Positions 16,482 to 25,089 of a stretch of 64,000 nt of DNA are shown piece after piece. Position 1 is the first letter of the stretch. Each line of letters begins with the position of its first letter. The notes beneath the pieces are model-generated. The model saw nothing but the letters and a program-made list of their open reading frames with translations, ran no database searches and was not told the origin of the DNA. The stretch is taken from the NCBI GenBank assembly GCA_030426085.1, contig JAUHYW010000009.1, positions 62,001-126,000 of the forward strand, given 5' to 3'. The stretch is from a bacterium (GTDB taxonomy: Bacteria > Myxococcota_A > Bradymonadia > UBA7976 > UBA1532). Made by a program: the position numbers and the translations under genes.

Positions 16482-19301
16482 TCAAGGGCAGGCCATCGAC
16501 GCGCCGCCGCTGATGCAGCCGTCGTCGGCGCAGCATCCGATCTTGATCTCGAGCCCGCTCGGACCGTCCTCGGCGCGGGTCGGCGGCGATGGCCCGCAGT
16601 CGATGCCCCCCTCGCCGGCATCGCTCCCAGCCGCGCCACCAGGTCCGCCGTCACCGCCGGCGCCCGGCACGAAGCCGAGCAGGGCCTGGGCCCGCCCGGC
16701 CGCGTCTTCGTCCTCCATCGAGTCGACGCCGGTCACGAAGCGGATATCCGAATCGGCCAACTCCCCGTCGACGGGATGCAACCGCAGCACGGCCACCGAC
16801 GGGCCGCCCGCGCCCCCCCCGGCGTTTCCGCCGCAGCCACCGGGGCCGCCGTCGCCCCCGGCACCCCCGACGGTGCACATGTCGCAGCCAGCGTTCGAGC
16901 CACCCGAGCCACCTGCCGCGCCCGCGCTGCCCGCGCCGCCGTCTCCCCCGGCGCCGCCCGGGCCTCCCTGGCCGGTCTCGATGCGTACGTCGTGCAGCCG
17001 CACGACCCCGCCCCGGACCACAAGGCCGAACGAGCCCCCACCGCCCCCGGCTCCACCGCCCCCAGCGCCGGGGCAGCCGCCCGCGCCGCCGCCGCCGCCG
17101 CCGCCGCCGGGCGGGCTGTCGTTGGGGGCAGAACCCCCTCCGCCGCCGCCCCCACCACCACCCGGCAGTCCTGCGCCGGCCGAGGCGCCGTCGCTCGGCA
17201 TCCAAGGGAATCCGGGGTTGTCGACCACTCGACCAGCGGCCACGCCGGGCATCGACGGCGCGCCGTGTGACCCTCGAGCACCGGGCCCTGCCGATCCACC
17301 GGGCCTCCCCACCAAATCACTACCCGCGCCACCAGCCCCCAGGAGCTGATCTATGAACGTGATCCCACCGCCTGCGCCATCTTCGCCATGATCGCCACCG
17401 CGCCCGCCGGCCGCAGGCAGCGTGACGCCCACCAGCTCCAGATCCGTCGCGCATGCCGGCGCCTGCCCGCCGGCCCCGCCCTCACCGGCCCGGTCGACAT
17501 GGTTGCTGTTCATGCCGGCCTGACCCCCGGCCGCGATATCGAGCGACGGGCCAACCGCGCCATTCGCCCCGTCCCGTCCGGGGCCGCCAGCGCCTCCGAT
17601 CAGGCGGCTGTCCGCGATCTGCAAGTGCTCGCCCACGCCGACGGCGAGCACGGCGGCGCTGCTGTCCGATGCATCCACCGCATCGCCTGCCTCCACGACG
17701 ACGTTGTGCAGCACCGTGCGCCCAGTGAGCCGCCGATAGCGCAGCAGCACCCGATGGCCGGTGAGCCGGGTCACCCCCTCGCCCGCGGCGCTGCGCACCC
17801 GGCTCCAGGTATGGCGAACGACGTCCTCCGGTGCCTGCCGCATGTCGACGTCGCCGCCCTGCGGATCGAAGCGATAGCCCCCGAGGATCGAGACCTGATC
17901 GGGCACTTCCAGACCCAGGAGCAGGGGGTATTCCCCCGTCTCCAGCACGATGGTCAGGGGGCCCTCGACCCCAGCGCCGCGGAGCGCCTCGGCCTTGGCG
18001 AGCGCGTCGCCGAGGCTGATATACGGGGCGACCGGATCGCCGTCCGCGTCGGTGCCCACGTAGGAGGCCCCGGTGTGATCTGGACGCGCGCCGACCGACG
18101 GGGCGACGAAGATGAACAGCTCGCTGCGGCTGCCATCTTCGACGCCATCACAGTCACCATCGGTGAAGTCGACCGCCTCTTGCACCTCTGGCCCGACCAC
18201 GCACTCGCAGCCATTGGCCGGGTCACGGTCCAGATCAAAGCTGCCCTCGGGGCACCCGGTCAAGACGCAAGCGCTCGATTGACACGCGAAGATCCCAGCG
18301 CGCGGCTGCCCCCCGGACTGGTGACAATCGGTGCCACACGCGCCGCAGTTGAGCGGGTCGGACGTGAGGTCGAAGCCCTCGTCAGTGGACCCATCGCAGT
18401 CATCATCTACGCCGTTGCACGCCTCGTCGGGTACTGGGCCACACGCACCGCACACGTTGAACTCGTCGGCGTCGCCGTCGCAGTCCTCGTCGATGCCGTT
18501 GTCACACACCGTCGGAGCCGGTCCCACTTCACCCACACACGGGCCCGAGAAGTCGCCATCGACGCACGCCCGGGTGCCCGCCATGCACGCTCCTGTCTGC
18601 TGCTCTGGGGGCACCACATCCCAGCATGACTCGGTGATGCCCTCGTCAACGCTTTCATCATCGTCGTCGTCATCGCCGTCGCAGACCTCACACCCCTCGT
18701 CGGGCAGGCCGTCGCAGTCGTCGTCCGCCCCCAGAGGGTCGCAGTTCTCCTCGGGCGGGGTCCCCCTCCACTGGACATCGCACTTGTCATCGGGGCCGAG
18801 GAAGGTGATCGTCCCCCCGCCCACCCCCCCATCGGGTGGTGGCTGCACTTCGACCGACGCCCGATACAAGCGCAGGATGCAGCCCGCCAGATCACGACAC
18901 GCTGTGATCGGCAGGACGCGCCCGCGCTCACAGTCGGCCAGTGCGCTGTTCTCCACGCTGACATCGAAGACGAAGAGGGCCGCGTCGCGGATGGCATCCC
19001 GGGACACGTCGAAGCGAGCGCTGTCCATCTCGATACGGGCGTTGCCTACGCCCATGCCCTGCGGCCACCGGACCGGCGCGGCGCCCACTTCATCCAGATT
19101 GGAATCCAGGACGAGGCAACCCGCGATCTCACGTCCATCTGCTCGGCTGCGCATCGCTGCGCCGCACTCGTCCCCGTTCTCGAGGCAACTCCTGAAATCG
19201 ATCGAGATCCGGCCATTCGTGGCGCGGTACGCCACCTCCGGCTCGACACACCCCAGCCCGCAGACCCCGAGCAGCACGAACCAGATGCCCCTGATGCCCA
19301 T
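16482..19301 (-). CDS. MopE-like Gly-rich surface lipoprotein
   Basis: A 939-residue lipoprotein. The lipobox is GLGC. After an N-terminal domain (~20-165) come four or five MopE-type metal-binding repeats (~170-395) with the DxDCDGxxDE pattern, for example DDDCDGLPDEGCE and NGIDEDCDGDADEF. MopE repeats bind Ca2+ or Cu. Next is a domain of beta-helix character (~400-600, VDQVSILGGYRFD-like) and then ~270 residues rich in Gly, including runs of ten and eight glycines. The C-terminus has paired Cys. The protein is probably surface-exposed, perhaps an adhesin. Its codon choice looks less GC-biased at third positions than the neighbours, which might mark recent acquisition. Confidence 0.72.
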   Translation of the reverse strand: MGIRGIWFVLLGVCGLGCVEPEVAYRATNGRISIDFRSCLENGDECGAAMRSRADGREIAGCLVLDSNLDEVGAAPVRWPQGMGVGNARIEMDSARFDVSRDAIRDAALFVFDVSVENSALADCERGRVLPITACRDLAGCILRLYRASVEVQPPPDGGVGGGTITFLGPDDKCDVQWRGTPPEENCDPLGADDDCDGLPDEGCEVCDGDDDDDDESVDEGITESCWDVVPPEQQTGACMAGTRACVDGDFSGPCVGEVGPAPTVCDNGIDEDCDGDADEFNVCGACGPVPDEACNGVDDDCDGSTDEGFDLTSDPLNCGACGTDCHQSGGQPRAGIFACQSSACVLTGCPEGSFDLDRDPANGCECVVGPEVQEAVDFTDGDCDGVEDGSRSELFIFVAPSVGARPDHTGASYVGTDADGDPVAPYISLGDALAKAEALRGAGVEGPLTIVLETGEYPLLLGLEVPDQVSILGGYRFDPQGGDVDMRQAPEDVVRHTWSRVRSAAGEGVTRLTGHRVLLRYRRLTGRTVLHNVVVEAGDAVDASDSSAAVLAVGVGEHLQIADSRLIGGAGGPGRDGANGAVGPSLDIAAGGQAGMNSNHVDRAGEGGAGGQAPACATDLELVGVTLPAAGGRGGDHGEDGAGGGITFIDQLLGAGGAGSDLVGRPGGSAGPGARGSHGAPSMPGVAAGRVVDNPGFPWMPSDGASAGAGLPGGGGGGGGGGSAPNDSPPGGGGGGGGAGGCPGAGGGGAGGGGGSFGLVVRGGVVRLHDVRIETGQGGPGGAGGDGGAGSAGAAGGSGGSNAGCDMCTVGGAGGDGGPGGCGGNAGGGAGGPSVAVLRLHPVDGELADSDIRFVTGVDSMEDEDAAGRAQALLGFVPGAGGDGGPGGAAGSDAGEGGIDCGPSPPTRAEDGPSGLEIKIGCCADDGCISGGASMACP

Positions 19302-19323
19302 GTGCGTGTCCCTCCCGGTGCCT

Positions 19324-20478
19324 CTACTCGACCCGGAAAAGCGTCGGCGCGAAGCGATCCGGCGTCGGCAGGGCGTCAGCCGGATCGAGCGTCTCGTCGA
19401 AGCGGGCCTTCCAGTACTCTGTCAGCGCCGCCCGGTGCCCGTCCACCTCTGCGGGGAACGTCGCGTCGAAGCGCTCGAGGCCGAAGTCGCCGAAGCTGTA
19501 GATGGTGAGCTGGATCTGGCCGTCGTCGAGCGGGTTGATGTAGCCCGCCACCAGCTCCAAGACGCCGAAGGTCTCGGTCATCGTGAACATCAGGTCGTTG
19601 ATGTAGCCGTCACTGAAGGCGTCCTCGCCCCGATACAGCAGCCCGGCGAGCGGGTCGTACTCGTCGCCCTTGTTGCGGGCGTCCTTCAGCCGGGCCCGCA
19701 CCGACTCGCTCTTGCCGTTCTCCAGGCTGACCAGATCACCCCAGCGCACGTAGCCCGCCTTGCGGACCTCGACCAGATGGGGCCCGGCGGGGATGAACGG
19801 GTTCACGTAGGGCACGTTCTGCCCGATGACCCCCACCGCCCGACCGTCGACGTACACATGGGCCCCGTCCACGTTGGCGGTCACCTGGAGCTCGGCCGTG
19901 CCGGCGATGGTGCTCTCGCCGCACTTGTCGGCGAGCGGTTCGAACTGCTCGAGCGGCCCGGCGCTGCCGGCGATGTTGCGGGTCAGCGAGACATAGGCAC
20001 AGTAGGACTCGACCGCCTTCTCGACCTGCCCCGCCGCGCTGCGCGCCAGATAGTAGTAGAAGAAGATGCCCCGCAAGAGCGCCGTGTCCGACGCGTAGGG
20101 GATCGCCTTGGTGTAGAAGCGCTGCGCCCGGAAGAGCTGATCGATCGCCTCGTCGGCGTCGTCCTTCTCCATCGCCCGCTGCGCGTCGTTGAAGTGCCGG
20201 CGGGCCTTCTCGATGTCGCTCTTGCTGAGATAGCCCACGTCGAAGCGGGGCTCGATGGGGAAGCTGCGGGCCCGCTGCGCGTCGTTCTCCCGGGCATAGT
20301 CGTACATGTTGCGCAGATCGCGCTCGATGCGGACCGCCGTGTTGGGATCGGCGTCATCCCGGGCGAAGACCAGGATCACGGCCTCCCGGGTGTCTTTCTC
20401 GCTCGACTGCGCCCCGGCGCTCACCGGCAACGCGAGCGCCACGGCCAGGGCGGCGAAGCAGGCGCGACGCCGGCTCAC
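19324..20478 (-). CDS. Exported TPR/PEGA-domain protein
   Basis: A 384-residue periplasmic protein. The signal peptide (VSRRRACFAALAVALALPVSAGA) starts at GTG 20478. The helical middle (~60-175) is TPR-like with ALLRGIFFYYYLARSAAGQVEK. A PEGA-like beta domain follows (~185-255: VDGAHVYVDGRAVGVIGQNV, then PHLVEVRKAGYVRW). The C-terminal third is unassigned. Its start overlaps the stop of the TolB-like gene as GTGA (20475-20478). PEGA domains often bind or decorate cell-envelope structures; here the protein belongs to the transporter operon and may link it to the envelope. Confidence 0.7.
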   Translation of the reverse strand: MSRRRACFAALAVALALPVSAGAQSSEKDTREAVILVFARDDADPNTAVRIERDLRNMYDYARENDAQRARSFPIEPRFDVGYLSKSDIEKARRHFNDAQRAMEKDDADEAIDQLFRAQRFYTKAIPYASDTALLRGIFFYYYLARSAAGQVEKAVESYCAYVSLTRNIAGSAGPLEQFEPLADKCGESTIAGTAELQVTANVDGAHVYVDGRAVGVIGQNVPYVNPFIPAGPHLVEVRKAGYVRWGDLVSLENGKSESVRARLKDARNKGDEYDPLAGLLYRGEDAFSDGYINDLMFTMTETFGVLELVAGYINPLDDGQIQLTIYSFGDFGLERFDATFPAEVDGHRAALTEYWKARFDETLDPADALPTPDRFAPTLFRVE

Positions 20479-21602
20479 TCGGCGGTCAGATCGGCCGCGG
20501 TGAAGGTCACCACGTACAGCCGCTCCCAGGTCTTGTTGCTCGACCCGGTCTGGCCCAGCGCTTTGAACGCCAGCAGCATCTGCTCGCCCCGGGCCATCAG
20601 CGACAAGTCGCTGTTGAGCTGGGTCCCGGTGTTCAGCCGCCCGCGGGCAGAGCCGTCGGTCCGGACCCACATCACCGGGTTGTTCCGCTTGAAGTCGCGC
20701 TTGACGTACAGCACCGTCTGCCCGTCGGGCATCCACTGCGGCCCGTCGTGGTCGTCGACGACGATGTCGTCGGCCAGCTTGGTCGCGTTCTCGCCGCTGA
20801 TGTCGATGACCCACAGGTCGAAGACCTTGTCGCTCTTGTTGCCCTTGTTCGAGTAGAACGCCACCCGCCGCCCGTCGGGCGACCAGCTCGGCCGGATCTC
20901 GTCGCCGGTCCAGGCGGTGATCATCTTGGTGGTGTCCGCCGGCCGGGTCACGTCGATGACGAGGCCGATGTCCTGCCCCTTCTCGGGCCGGGCCCGGGTG
21001 AAGAGCAGATAGCTCTTGGTCGGCGACCACCGGGGCCGGAACTCGGTCGACCCCTGGAACGTCGTCGCCTGCAGCGGCTTCTCGGTGTCGCCAGCGAGGT
21101 CGATGACGTAGATGTCGCCCGAGTCGCGCCGCTGCGAGGCGTAGGCGATGAACCGCCCGTCCTGGCTCCACGCCGGCTGGCCGTCGTTGCCCGGGTTGTT
21201 GGTCAGCCAGCTCCCGTCGGCGAAGAGGTCGAAGTTCTTCTTCGGCCCCCGGCTGCTGAACACATAGGGCTTGGACAGCAGCTTCATGTCCGGGGCCCAG
21301 GTCAGCTCGACGACCGGCGGCTTCTTGCCCCCGAGCATCGCCGAAGCCGCGCTGCGCCCGGTGGTCACCTCGTCCTCGCCCTGCTTGCGCAGATCGGCAG
21401 AGAACCGGGCGATCCAGGTCTCGCGGGTGTCGGCTTTGGGGTTGTAGACATCGAACGCGATCTGCTGGGCGTCGGGCGCCCAGCGGGGGGCCTGGCAATG
21501 TGCCGACGGCCGATCGGCGATCTGGCGAGGCGAGCTGACCTCGGCCGAAACCAGGGTCGGCGCGAGGAGGGCACAAGCTGCGAGGGCGATCGTCTTCTTC
21601 AT
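20475..21602 (-). CDS. TolB-like beta-propeller protein
   Basis: A 375-residue exported protein. The signal peptide (MKKTIALAACALLAPTLVSA) is followed by five or six PD40/TolB-type blades with the motif SPDGRRVAFYS: PRWAPDAQQIAFDV, AWSQDGRFIAYASQ, RWSPTKSYLLFTRA, SWSPDGRRVAFYSN and QWMPDGQTVLYVKR. TolB-like propellers act as periplasmic scaffolds or as partners of outer-membrane proteins. Start ATG 21602. It lies between two membrane or periplasmic TPR proteins and shares the minus-strand operon with the ABC transporter. Not true TolB: the N-terminal domain is missing and the length is short. Confidence 0.78.
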   Translation of the reverse strand: MKKTIALAACALLAPTLVSAEVSSPRQIADRPSAHCQAPRWAPDAQQIAFDVYNPKADTRETWIARFSADLRKQGEDEVTTGRSAASAMLGGKKPPVVELTWAPDMKLLSKPYVFSSRGPKKNFDLFADGSWLTNNPGNDGQPAWSQDGRFIAYASQRRDSGDIYVIDLAGDTEKPLQATTFQGSTEFRPRWSPTKSYLLFTRARPEKGQDIGLVIDVTRPADTTKMITAWTGDEIRPSWSPDGRRVAFYSNKGNKSDKVFDLWVIDISGENATKLADDIVVDDHDGPQWMPDGQTVLYVKRDFKRNNPVMWVRTDGSARGRLNTGTQLNSDLSLMARGEQMLLAFKALGQTGSSNKTWERLYVVTFTAADLTAE

Positions 21603-21627
21603 CTCGACACCGTCGTCAATCGAATCA

Positions 21628-22374
21628 TTACCACTGCAATCTGACAGCTTCCCGGACCTCGGGGTCGGGCTCCGCCACCAAGAACGCCACGCCGACCGCG
21701 ACGGCGGCCGCGGCGACCGCGCCTCCGCCGAGGTACCACCACAGGGCCGAGTCGTCGTCATCTTCGTCCCTGCGGATCTGCAGGATGATCTTCACCGTCG
21801 GCGAAGGCGCGCCCTGTACGATCTCGAAGGGCACATTGTTCGCCGTGTAGTGCCCATAGGGTAGAAATACCGTCCGCGGAAGTTCAATGTCGGTCTCGCG
21901 GAAGCGGGTGCGGATCGACTCGAAGTGGGCTTTCTTCTCTTTGTTGACCATGCCGGTCTTCGACTCGAAGAAGATGCGCCCCTTCTCGTTGGTCTCGCCC
22001 TCGCTCGCCTCGACGTGCAGGGCGCCGAACAGGCCCGACATCTCGCCCTTCAACGCCTGGGCGTCTTCGAGCACGTCGGCGTCGCCCTCGGCGAGCCCGA
22101 GCGACGTGTCGACCATCTCGAACGCCACCTCGAGCAGCAGCAGCTCGTAGGCCGCCCGCGCCCGTAGAAGCGCCGTCTCGGCGTCCTGCTTGCCGGCCGG
22201 CGTCGCCCACGCTCGATCCATCGTGCTCAGCGCCTGCTTGGGCAAGCCCCGCTTCAGGTACAGCTTGCCCTGCGCCTTGAGATCGTCGAGCGGAGCGCTC
22301 GGCGCCTCGGCGAGCGCCGGGGCCGACCCGACCCCCAGGATGCACAGAGCCGCACCGAGCGCGAGCGCTCTCAT
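21628..22374 (-). CDS. Exported TPR-like protein with membrane anchor
   Basis: A 248-residue protein with a signal peptide (MRALALGAALCILGVGSAPA), a helical TPR-like N-terminal half (LKAQGKLYLKRGLPKQALST, ALLRARAAYELLLLEVAFEM) and a membrane helix near the C-terminus (WWYLGGGAVAAAAVAVGVAF) followed by a short acidic end. The layout resembles the gene at 15662-16444. The start ATG 22374 overlaps the stop of the upstream ABC ATPase gene as ATGA (22371-22374). The function is unknown; it may interact with the transporter. Confidence 0.7.
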   Translation of the reverse strand: MRALALGAALCILGVGSAPALAEAPSAPLDDLKAQGKLYLKRGLPKQALSTMDRAWATPAGKQDAETALLRARAAYELLLLEVAFEMVDTSLGLAEGDADVLEDAQALKGEMSGLFGALHVEASEGETNEKGRIFFESKTGMVNKEKKAHFESIRTRFRETDIELPRTVFLPYGHYTANNVPFEIVQGAPSPTVKIILQIRRDEDDDDSALWWYLGGGAVAAAAVAVGVAFLVAEPDPEVREAVRLQW

Positions 22375-23387
22375 TCGTCTTCCTCCGCCAGTTCGGACGG
22401 CGCGCCGAAGCACGCGATCCAATGGGACTCGCCCACGACCTGCGCCGGGGGGCGCTCCCGGCGGCAGCGGCTCAGGATACCGAGTCGTTCGGCCAGAGCA
22501 CAGTCGGGCGAATAGACGCACCCCCCGCGAGCCTCGGCCTCGTCGGGGCGGGTCACCCGCGGCGGGTCGCGCCGCTCGCGCGGCGGCCGGCGGCGGTCGC
22601 GGGCCAGATCGGCCGCCCGCATGAGCCGGCCGGTATACGGGTGATGGAACCGGGTCTGCCCCAGCAGCGGCGCGGGCACCTCTTCGATGATGCGGCCCTT
22701 GAGCATGACCAGGACCCGATCGGCGATGCGCCGGACCAGCCCCAGGTCGTGGCTGATGAGCAGGTACGTCAGCTTCTCGCCCTTGAGCTGCTTGAGCAGA
22801 TCGATGATCTGGAGCTTGATCGCCGCGTCGAGCCCGCTCGTCGGCTCGTCGGCCACGATGAGCTTGGGCTTGGTCGCCAGGATGCGCGCCAGGCCAGCCC
22901 GCCGCTTCTCGCCGCCGGACAGGCTCGCCGGCCGCTGATCGGCCCGGGGCAGCAGCCCCACCCGATCGAGCAGCTCGTCGGCGTGCTGGCGCCGCTCTCC
23001 CTCGCCGAGCCCCGGTCGGTGCAGGCGCAGCGACTCGTCGAGCATCTCCCGCACGCTCATCTTCGGGTGCAGGTTGGCGGTCTGGTTCTGGAACACCATC
23101 TGGAACGAACGCCGCCGCTCGCGCAGCTCGCCCCGGTCGACGGCGAAGAGATCCTCCCCCTCGAAGAGCACCTGCCCCTCGTCGAGGCCGGTCAACCGGG
23201 TCACCACCTTGCCCAGCGTCGTCTTGCCCGACCCCGACTCGCCGATGAGCGCCACCACCTCACCGGGGTGCACGTCCAGGTCGACGGCGTCGAGCGCGAT
23301 GGTCGTCTGCCCCCCGCGCAGCAGGCTGCGGGACCGGAAGCGCTTGACGAGCCCTCGCGCCGAGAGCAGATCGGACCTCTCGCTCAC
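22371..23387 (-). CDS. Oligopeptide ABC transporter ATP-binding protein, OppF type
   Basis: A 338-residue ABC ATPase. Walker A is GESGSGKTT, the Q-loop region MVFQNQTANLHPKMS, the signature LSGGEKRR, Walker B KLIVADEPTSGLD and the switch His in LISHDLGLV. The C-terminal ~70 residues have the oligopeptide/dipeptide (HPY) extension with FHHPYTGRLM and clustered Cys near the end (CVYSPDC...C...C). GTG start at 23387 overlaps the stop of the OppD gene as GTGA. With its partner ATPase it would energise two-permease import. Substrate not assignable. Confidence 0.87.
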   Translation of the reverse strand: MSERSDLLSARGLVKRFRSRSLLRGGQTTIALDAVDLDVHPGEVVALIGESGSGKTTLGKVVTRLTGLDEGQVLFEGEDLFAVDRGELRERRRSFQMVFQNQTANLHPKMSVREMLDESLRLHRPGLGEGERRQHADELLDRVGLLPRADQRPASLSGGEKRRAGLARILATKPKLIVADEPTSGLDAAIKLQIIDLLKQLKGEKLTYLLISHDLGLVRRIADRVLVMLKGRIIEEVPAPLLGQTRFHHPYTGRLMRAADLARDRRRPPRERRDPPRVTRPDEAEARGGCVYSPDCALAERLGILSRCRRERPPAQVVGESHWIACFGAPSELAEEDE

Positions 23388-24271
23388 GCCGCCGCTCCGC
23401 TGGGCAGATCGGCCGCCGAGAGCAGCATCGCGGTGTAATCCGCCCGCTGCCCCCGACCGAGCCGCAGGTTCTCGGCCGTCTCGGTCTCGACGACCCGGCC
23501 GCCCTTCATCACGATCACCCGATCGGCGAGATACAGCACCTCGCGGATGTCGTGGGAGATGTACATCATCGAGCGCCGCTCCTCTTCGAGCAGCGCCCGG
23601 AACAGCTCGACGATCTCGGCCCGCACCGTCGTGTCGAGGCCGGTCGTCGGCTCGTCGGCGATGAGCAGCTTCGGCCGGCGGGCGAGCGCGACGGCGATCA
23701 TCGCCCGCTGACACATGCCACCCGACAGCTCGTGGGGATACGACCCGTGCACCCGGCCCGGCTCGTTCATCTGGACCCGGTCGAGCCAGTCGACGGCCTT
23801 CTCCCCCCGCTGGGCCGCGGTCAGATCGGGCAGCGCGAGGGCGATGGACTCCTCGACCTGGGCGCCGACCGTCATCAGCGGGTCGAGCGAGTGGCGCGGG
23901 TTCTGGAAGACCGCCGTCATCATGCGGCCCCACAGCGGCCGCATGCGGGCGTGCACCATGCGGCGCCACTTGCGACAGTTCTTGCTCACCCGCTTGCCCT
24001 TGCGCGAGATGACCTGCTCCAGATCGGACAGCAGCCCGATCTCGTCGTCACCGTCGCGCAGCGTGATCGAGCCGCCCATCACCCCCGGCTCGCCGGCCAC
24101 GAGGCCGAGCACCGCCATCGTCGTCATCGTCTTGCCGCTGCCCGACTCACCGAGGATGCCCAGGACCTCGCCCGGCGCCAGGTCGAAGCTGACCCGGTCG
24201 ACCACCCGTCGCCGCCCGCGGGCGGTGTCGAACTCGATCACCAGATCCTCGACCGACAGCAGGGGGCTCAT
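23384..24271 (-). CDS. Oligopeptide ABC transporter ATP-binding protein, OppD type
   Basis: A 295-residue ABC ATPase: Walker A GESGSGKT, Q-loop AVFQNPRHSLDPLMT, signature LSGGMCQR, Walker B KLLIADEPTTGLD, switch His in YISHDIREV. It also has an insertion (SRKGKRVSKNCRKWRRM) after the Walker A region, richer in basic residues than usual. The C-terminus has a short YTAMLL remnant of the HPY extension, and no Cys cluster is present. ATG start 24271 overlaps the OppC stop as ATGA (24268-24271), preceded by GGAGG. Confidence 0.87.
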   Translation of the reverse strand: MSPLLSVEDLVIEFDTARGRRRVVDRVSFDLAPGEVLGILGESGSGKTMTTMAVLGLVAGEPGVMGGSITLRDGDDEIGLLSDLEQVISRKGKRVSKNCRKWRRMVHARMRPLWGRMMTAVFQNPRHSLDPLMTVGAQVEESIALALPDLTAAQRGEKAVDWLDRVQMNEPGRVHGSYPHELSGGMCQRAMIAVALARRPKLLIADEPTTGLDTTVRAEIVELFRALLEEERRSMMYISHDIREVLYLADRVIVMKGGRVVETETAENLRLGRGQRADYTAMLLSAADLPSGAAA

Positions 24272-25089
24272 CGCACCTCCTCCTCGTCGGCTCGGGCGAG
24301 CAGGTTGCCGAACGCGAGGAAGCCGGCGATCGTGACCACGATGGCCACCGCGGGCACCGCCCACGGCCACGCGCTCACCCCGCGAAGTCCCCGGGCCTGG
24401 GCGACCATGTTGCCCCACGAGGGATCGGGCTCCTGCACCCCGTAGTCCCCGAGGTACGACAGGGCGACTTCGACGAAGAGCACATAGCCGAAGACGTAGG
24501 TCGCCTGCCGGATGAGCAGCGGCCGGCACTGCAACCAGAGGATGTGGTAGAGCAGGATGCGCACCGGCCGGAAGCCATGCGCCACATGGGCCAGGATGTA
24601 ATCCTCGCTGCCCAGCGCCTCCACCCGTCGGCGGATCACGGTCGCGATCGACGGCACGAACAGCACCGCCGCGACGAACGCGATCAGGTAGATCGACGGG
24701 TTGAGGATGGTGCAGACCAGGATGATGAACACCAACCGCGGCAAGGTATCGATGAGCTGCATCGTGCCCAGCACGCCCCCGCGCAGCCAGCCGCCGGCGT
24801 AGCCCGAGACCGCGCCGCAGAGCGCGCCGAAGACCGTCGCGAGCGCCGCCGCCATCAGCCCCGGCAGGAAGAACGCCTCGGTGCCCTTCAGGAGCCGCAT
24901 CGCCACGTCCCGACCCTGGCCGTCGGTCCCGAAGATGTGGCCCATGCCCGGCGCCTGGAGGAGCTGGTCGTAGTCGACCGCGTCGGCCGGGTCGTAGGGC
25001 ACGAAGGGGGCGATGACGCCGAGGAGCAGGACCAGCCCCACGACGGTCCCGCTGAGGTACAGCCCGACACGCAGGCGGCTATCCCCCAT
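24268..25089 (-). CDS. Oligopeptide ABC transporter permease, OppC type
   Basis: A 273-residue inner-membrane permease of the BPD_transp_1 family, with six predicted helices starting at VGLYLSGTVVGLVLLLGVIA. The EAA-type cytoplasmic loop is around SEDYILAHVAHGFRPVRILL. The start is placed at ATG 25089, after GAGGTGG on the minus strand; this overlaps the OppB stop by 11 bp. An ATG four codons upstream is possible. Pairs with the OppB-type permease for a heterodimeric channel. Confidence 0.83.
   Translation of the reverse strand: MGDSRLRVGLYLSGTVVGLVLLLGVIAPFVPYDPADAVDYDQLLQAPGMGHIFGTDGQGRDVAMRLLKGTEAFFLPGLMAAALATVFGALCGAVSGYAGGWLRGGVLGTMQLIDTLPRLVFIILVCTILNPSIYLIAFVAAVLFVPSIATVIRRRVEALGSEDYILAHVAHGFRPVRILLYHILWLQCRPLLIRQATYVFGYVLFVEVALSYLGDYGVQEPDPSWGNMVAQARGLRGVSAWPWAVPAVAIVVTIAGFLAFGNLLARADEEEVR

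Noticed and set aside
16482-17200. PE-PGRS protein of mycobacterial type
   Set aside because: Gly-rich runs are similar, but a lipobox, MopE repeats and no PE domain show convergence only.
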